Positions 44,854 through 48,831 of a DNA stretch of 48,831 nt are shown here, piece after piece (within the stretch, counting starts at the first letter, position 1; every line of letters starts with the position of its first letter). Under the pieces are notes generated by a model that searched no databases, was not told where the DNA came from, and saw only the letters and a program-made list of their open reading frames with translations. Location of the stretch: assembly GCA_021826025.1 (NCBI GenBank), contig JAKBBG010000006.1, positions 1 through 48,831 on the forward strand. The letters run 5' to 3'. The stretch is from Pseudomonadota bacterium. GTDB taxonomy: Bacteria > Pseudomonadota > Gammaproteobacteria > Burkholderiales > Ferrovaceae. A program made the position numbers and the translations under genes.

Positions 44854-45750
44854 CTAGTTGCCGGAACTCTCCTTTGGAGTCTCTGGCGCCAGGCTGTCCA
44901 AAAACGAGGCGAATGTCGGATAGTACCACGCGCGGCCGAATTCCCGCTTGATCCGTTCGTTTGAAATTTGCCGCGATTCGGACCAAAAACTCCAGGTAAT
45001 TTCGCTTATTTTTCTTCTAACATCCGCGAGGGGCAGGCGTTCCGGCAAGGGCAGGCCGAAGCGACGTGCCAGCAGTTCATGAAATTCCCCCAGGCGCAGG
45101 CGCGAATCGTCCACCACGTTGTAGACGCGGTTCGGGCGGCCGCGGCGCAGCGCGTCCAGGGCGGCCTGGGCCAGATCCTGGGCGTGGATATGGTTGGTCC
45201 AGGGATCCGAGCCCGCTTCGGGCAGCGGATCCCCCCGTTGCATCCGCTCCAGGGGCAGGCGCTCTTCGGCGTAAATGCCCGGCGCCCGCAGGATGCTCAC
45301 GCGGCAGCCGGTGCGCGCGCCGAAGGCACGCAGCCGGGTTTCGGCATCGACCCGTCGCGCCGCGCGTACCGTCAGCGGCCGGACAGGCCGGCATTCGTCG
45401 ATGAATGCGCCCTGGCAGTCGCCGTAAACGCCCGTGGTACTGATATAAATGAAGGCGTGTGGTAGACTTGCACCCCGCTCCAGTGCCCCGATCAGGTCCC
45501 TCGTTCGGGGATCCCCCGGACGATCCGGCGCGGGAGGGGCAAAGTGGAACACGACGTGGGCCAGTCCGGACAGTCGTCGGAGGGTGGCGGGCTTGTCCAG
45601 GTCGCCCATCACGGGAGTGGCTCCCAGCGATCGCCAGTGCGCTGCGCTGACCCGGTCCCGACAAAGGGCGAAAAGCGCCGGATTGCCCCGGATCAGGGGC
45701 ACCATGCGCCTGGCGATATCGCCTGAACCAATGATTAACCAGCGTTGCAT
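44854..45750 (-). CDS. NAD-dependent epimerase/dehydratase-type SDR protein (YeeZ-like)
   Basis: The 298-residue protein has an N-terminal Rossmann motif (WLIIGSGDIARRMVPLI), the strand ending VVFHFAPP, and FIYISTTGVYGDCQGAFIDE, resembling the active-site Ser-Thr/Tyr of extended SDRs. It lacks the classical YxxxK lysine at the usual place. YeeZ-type proteins of this form occur next to 2Fe-2S reductases in betaproteobacteria; substrate unknown. It starts 32 bp from the divergent reductase gene. Confidence 0.82.
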   Translation of the reverse strand: MQRWLIIGSGDIARRMVPLIRGNPALFALCRDRVSAAHWRSLGATPVMGDLDKPATLRRLSGLAHVVFHFAPPAPDRPGDPRTRDLIGALERGASLPHAFIYISTTGVYGDCQGAFIDECRPVRPLTVRAARRVDAETRLRAFGARTGCRVSILRAPGIYAEERLPLERMQRGDPLPEAGSDPWTNHIHAQDLAQAALDALRRGRPNRVYNVVDDSRLRLGEFHELLARRFGLPLPERLPLADVRRKISEITWSFWSESRQISNERIKREFGRAWYYPTFASFLDSLAPETPKESSGN

Positions 45751-45782
45751 CGTTCGATTCTAGCAGCCATTCAGGACTTTCC

Positions 45783-46820
45783 ATGTCAGTACGCGTGACG
45801 ATCCAGCCCAGCGGGCACCAGTTTCAGGTCGAACCCGGGGAAACCCTGCTTCAGGCTGCCCAGCGTGAAGGGTATGGCCTGCCTTTCGGCTGCCGGAGCG
45901 GCGCTTGCGGCAGCTGCAAGGGGCGGGTGATCAGCGGCACGGTGGACTACGGGGATTACCAGTCATCGGCCCTCAGCGCAGAGGAAATTGCCCAGGGCAA
46001 GGCGCTGTTCTGCTGCGCCAAGCCGCTGGAAGACCTCGTGATCGAGGCGCGCGAAGTGGCCGGCATGAAGGACATCCAGATCAAGAAGCTCCCCTGCAGG
46101 GTGGAAGCCATCGCCCGGCCCAATCACGATGTGGCCGTGCTGAAGCTCAAGCTGCCGGCCAACGAGAAATTCGAGTTTCTGGCGGGCCAGTACATCGATT
46201 TCCTTCTGAAGGACGGCAAGCGGCGCAGCTTTTCCCTGGCCAACGCGCCCCAGGACAAGGGGTTTCTCGAGCTGCACATCCGCCACTACCCCGAAGGCAG
46301 CTTCTCCCACTTCGTGTTCGCCGAACTGAAGGAACGGGCCATCCTGCGGTTTGAAGGGCCCCTCGGCACCTTTTTCCTGCGGGAGGATTCGGACAAGCCC
46401 ATCCTGTTCATGGCCGGAGCGACGGGGTTTGCCCCCATCAAGGGGATGATCGAATATGCCCGCCACCGGGGAATCACCCGGCCCATGGTGCTTTACTGGG
46501 GCGTGCGCAGCCTGGCCGACCTGTACATGGGCGAACTTGCAGCCAGCTGGCAAACGGGCGATGGTCGCTTCACCTTCATTCCGGTGCTGTCGGATCCGCA
46601 ACCGGAAGACCGTTGGGAGGGCCGCACCGGTTTTGTTCATCAGGCGATTCTGGACGATTTCAAGGACCTGTCGGGCTACCAGGTCTATGCTTGCGGAGCG
46701 CCGCGCATGGTGGAGTCGGGTTTCAAGGCGTTTACCCAAACCCGCGGATTGCCGGAATCGGAGTTCTATTCCGATCCCTTTACGCCTTCTGTCGACAAAA
46801 ACCAGACGGCCAAGCCTTGA
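45783..46820 (+). CDS. 2Fe-2S ferredoxin-type flavin reductase (CDP-6-deoxy-glucoseen reductase-like)
   Basis: The 345-residue protein has an N-terminal plant-type 2Fe-2S domain with the cysteines of CRSGACGSCKG and a later ALFCCAKP. An FAD-binding domain follows (RRSFSLANAPQ), and an NAD(P)-binding domain (ILFMAGATGFAPIKGMIEY, YWGVRSLADLY, YACGAPRMVE). It passes electrons from NAD(P)H through FAD to the cluster. Relatives are annotated as CDP-4-keto-6-deoxyglucose-3-ene reductases, but in this setting the partner is unknown. CAGGA precedes the ATG. It is convergent with hemY, 12 bp apart. Confidence 0.88.
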   Translation: MSVRVTIQPSGHQFQVEPGETLLQAAQREGYGLPFGCRSGACGSCKGRVISGTVDYGDYQSSALSAEEIAQGKALFCCAKPLEDLVIEAREVAGMKDIQIKKLPCRVEAIARPNHDVAVLKLKLPANEKFEFLAGQYIDFLLKDGKRRSFSLANAPQDKGFLELHIRHYPEGSFSHFVFAELKERAILRFEGPLGTFFLREDSDKPILFMAGATGFAPIKGMIEYARHRGITRPMVLYWGVRSLADLYMGELAASWQTGDGRFTFIPVLSDPQPEDRWEGRTGFVHQAILDDFKDLSGYQVYACGAPRMVESGFKAFTQTRGLPESEFYSDPFTPSVDKNQTAKP

Positions 46821-46832
46821 GCCCCGGCACGG

Positions 46833-48011
46833 CTAGGCCGCGCCGTATTCCGGCCCGAGGTCGGACTGCAGGCGCGGCGTGGCCCGGGCATCGCCGATTT
46901 TTTCCATCAGTTCCGCTTTCAAATGCTGGCCCTCGCGGGAATGGTCGATGAAAAGGCTTGCGTCAAGGTAGCTTTGCGCCTTGCCCCATAGGGACTGGCG
47001 CATGCAAAGCTTGGCGAGGGTGAGCAGCAGCACGGCGTTGTCGGGATGGTCGCGCAGCCAGCGTTCGGCCTTCTCGATCTGCGCCAGGGCGGATTCCCCC
47101 TGGCATTCCCCGTAGAGCGCCACCAGCGCGGCGTCCCATTCCTTTTCCAGATTGCGTTCGATGATGGCCTGGGCCTCCTTGTGCAGTCCCAGGTCGATGA
47201 GGTAGCCCGCCGCGCTGTGCGCAAGCGCGTTGTCCGAACGGAGCGAGCCGGGGATGCTGCGCCAGACGGCCAGCAGTTCGTCCTGCTGATGGGCGCTCTG
47301 GCGCAACAGCTGCTGCCAGGCGTTGCGGCGGACCCGGTGGGCCTGGGCAGCGTCCATGCCGGACAGGTGTTCCAGCAGGTCCACCGTTTCGAGGGCCGGC
47401 TTCCAGGCTCCGGTCGCCACCTGGGCTTTGAGCAGCAGCTGATGGGCGCGCACCTGCTTGGGGGCCACCCGGTGCGCTTCGCGCAGCAGGTCGAGCGCTT
47501 CGATGTAGCGGCGTTCGTCCAGCAGCAGGTCGGCCCGCGTCGTCAGGTGCAGCAGACGGGCTTCGGGGCCGTGTACGGCCGCCTTGTCGAGATAGCGGTC
47601 GCGGGCTTCGAAGCGGCGCTGTTCGTGGGCCGCCCTTGCGGCGATCACGGCGCTCAGGGCGGGCGACTCGCCGCTTTCCAGGGCCAGTTCGGCTTGCCGT
47701 TCGGCCTTGCGGAAATTGCCTTCGAAGTAGGACGTGAGTCCCTGGTACAACGCGCTGCGCGCCCGGTTGCGGGAGCGGCGCAGTCGGTAGGCCTGAACCC
47801 GGGTGGGCAGGTTCAGGGTGGTGATGATGAGGCGAGACAGGGCGTACAGGCCCAGGCAGCCCAGAACCAGTCCGATGACGAAGACCGCAAGCGACACTTC
47901 GATGCGCCATGGGGCCACGACGATGAGGACGTAGCCGGTGTTGAGGCTTACGGCCAGGGCCACGGCGGTCGCCAGGGCAAACAGCGTGAGGAACCAGAAA
48001 AGGCTTCTCAT
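46833..48011 (-). CDS. hemY: HemY-type membrane protein with tetratricopeptide-like repeats
   Basis: The 392-residue protein has two N-terminal membrane segments (FWFLTLFALATAVALAVSL and RIEVSLAVFVIGLVLGCLGLYALSRLI) and then a soluble part built of TPR-like helical repeats. It matches the HemY_N family found after hemX in the hemC-hemD-hemX-hemY operon of proteobacteria. It is not the Gram-positive protoporphyrinogen oxidase of the same name; its role near haem synthesis is not settled. The start overlaps the hemX stop (ATGA). Confidence 0.9.
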   Translation of the reverse strand: MRSLFWFLTLFALATAVALAVSLNTGYVLIVVAPWRIEVSLAVFVIGLVLGCLGLYALSRLIITTLNLPTRVQAYRLRRSRNRARSALYQGLTSYFEGNFRKAERQAELALESGESPALSAVIAARAAHEQRRFEARDRYLDKAAVHGPEARLLHLTTRADLLLDERRYIEALDLLREAHRVAPKQVRAHQLLLKAQVATGAWKPALETVDLLEHLSGMDAAQAHRVRRNAWQQLLRQSAHQQDELLAVWRSIPGSLRSDNALAHSAAGYLIDLGLHKEAQAIIERNLEKEWDAALVALYGECQGESALAQIEKAERWLRDHPDNAVLLLTLAKLCMRQSLWGKAQSYLDASLFIDHSREGQHLKAELMEKIGDARATPRLQSDLGPEYGAA

Positions 48012-48831
48012 CGGTGCACCACCCCTTCGCTCGGTGCCCGGGCCTTGCGCACGGCGTTGAGCGTGGCATTGACGTCGGGCAGCGCGATGTTGACCGGTGT
48101 GTCGCGCAGCTGGTGCAGGGTTTCGAGCGCTGCGCGGACCGGTTTTGCCGAGCGGTCGAAATAGCGGTTCATCCAGGTCAGCGCTGCCTGCAGATCTGCC
48201 TTGTAGCTCGTTTCGTTGCGCGACAATGCGCCCAGCCGCGCGGACATGAGGCGCAGTTTCAGGTTTTCCCGCAGGAAAAAGGCCTGGTCAGGGCTCAGCA
48301 AAGGCAATTCCGGCGTGTCCATGCGGCGGATCTGGACGGCTTTGGCCAGTTCCAGTGCCAGTTCGTGGGTCACGCGGCTGACCACGCCTTCCGGCGCGGC
48401 CGGCTGGGCCGGAAGCTCGCGTCCCGGCCGCGTGTCGGAAGCGAGCGGCAGGGAATCCACTGCGGAAGCCACGTCGTCCAGGCGGATACTGATGCCGGTT
48501 GTGTCCACGTAAGGCAGGGCGCGCAGGCGGTCGATGTCCTGGTTCAGGACCTGGCGCAGGCTCACGAAGGAGGGTTTGCTGATTTTCTGGAGCCGCAGGT
48601 CGGCCGCCTGCAGTGCGGACAGCGCTGACTGGACGTTGCCCGTGAGCTGCAGTTGCTGGTTGGCGATCACGACCAGCTGTTCCACTTCGGCCAGGATCCA
48701 GTCATCCCGGTTGCGGGAAAGTTCCTGGTAGAGCGCTTCGAGCTCCACCTGCTGGTTCTGGGATTCGGCAAAACGGGTTTCCAGGGCGGCCAGCCGGGCA
48801 TCGGTTTCGCGGGTGGTTTCGGCGGCCTGCT
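48008..48831 (-). CDS. hemX: HemX-type protein (partial, cut by right window edge)
   Basis: The last 274 codons are visible and the frame is open through the window edge. The visible start (QAAETTRETDARLAALETRF) is a predicted coiled coil. The rest (LYQELSRNRDDWILAEVEQLV, ALQAADLRLQ, PELPLLSPDQAFFLRENLKLRL) matches the HemX C-terminal domain, annotated in some species as uroporphyrinogen-III C-methyltransferase although enzymatic activity is doubtful for this form. The N-terminal membrane anchor would lie outside. It overlaps hemY by 4 bp; hemC and hemD are expected further right. Confidence 0.9.
   Translation of the reverse strand, partial: QAAETTRETDARLAALETRFAESQNQQVELEALYQELSRNRDDWILAEVEQLVVIANQQLQLTGNVQSALSALQAADLRLQKISKPSFVSLRQVLNQDIDRLRALPYVDTTGISIRLDDVASAVDSLPLASDTRPGRELPAQPAAPEGVVSRVTHELALELAKAVQIRRMDTPELPLLSPDQAFFLRENLKLRLMSARLGALSRNETSYKADLQAALTWMNRYFDRSAKPVRAALETLHQLRDTPVNIALPDVNATLNAVRKARAPSEGVVHR

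Noticed and set aside
46833-48011. Reading hemY as protoporphyrinogen oxidase
   Set aside because: There is no FAD-binding Rossmann motif; the protein has two membrane segments and TPR-like repeats, the proteobacterial HemY form.

Overview
The window is GC-rich chromosomal DNA from a betaproteobacterium. It holds the replication-origin neighbourhood, with mnmE-yidC-yidD-rnpA-rpmH reading left and dnaA-dnaN-gyrB reading right. Other blocks are typical of Betaproteobacteria: topA-smg-dprA next to def-fmt-rsmB-DUF4390-ntrY/ntrX, accB-accC-prmA, and hemX-hemY. A thiosulfate-type gene cluster and several c-type cytochromes suggest a sulfur-oxidising or sulfur-using member, perhaps of the Nitrosomonadales. 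The genus cannot be fixed from the sequence.

Layout. 1-3313 (minus): mnmE (cut by the window edge), yidC, yidD, rnpA, rpmH. 3314-5048: dnaA flanked on both sides by DnaA-box-bearing, partly AT-rich DNA, which is the candidate oriC. 5049-9482 (plus): dnaN, gyrB and a lone glycosyltransferase. 9483-13548 (minus): topA, smg, dprA. 13621-20259 (plus): def, fmt, rsmB, a DUF4390 protein and an NtrY/NtrX-like two-component pair, nearly all overlapping by a few bases. 20256-28159 (plus): a surface-polysaccharide block coupled to the response regulator. It encodes a glycosyltransferase, an O-antigen-ligase-like membrane protein, a beta-propeller/GT2 fusion, an unidentified protein with an acidic motif, an FkbM methyltransferase and an OafA-type acyltransferase. 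28163-32510 (minus): a GT9 heptosyltransferase-like protein, a phospholipase C/acid-phosphatase-type phosphoesterase and a secreted alpha/beta hydrolase.

32684-37412 (plus) is the most unusual region. A five-haem cytochrome appears to join a tri-haem alcohol-dehydrogenase-type module to a TsdA-like thiosulfate dehydrogenase. It is followed by a ModA-like periplasmic binding protein with no permease, an exported DsrE-family protein, and a YeeE/YedE transporter whose three cysteines match those of thiosulfate transporters. A 23-bp inverted repeat and a 21-bp-spaced direct repeat lie in the divergent intergenic region before it. My inference is a periplasmic thiosulfate capture, oxidation and uptake module.

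The right end holds tRNA-Arg(CCG), cytochrome c5, apaH overlapping plsC tail to tail, then a dense minus-strand run of housekeeping genes: a PfkB kinase, tpx, a lone gcvH-like gene, prmA, accC, accB, aroQ and an SDR/epimerase. A 2Fe-2S flavin reductase gene (plus) and hemY/hemX (minus, cut by the edge) finish the window. I saw no CRISPR array, insertion sequence, integrase or rRNA gene.
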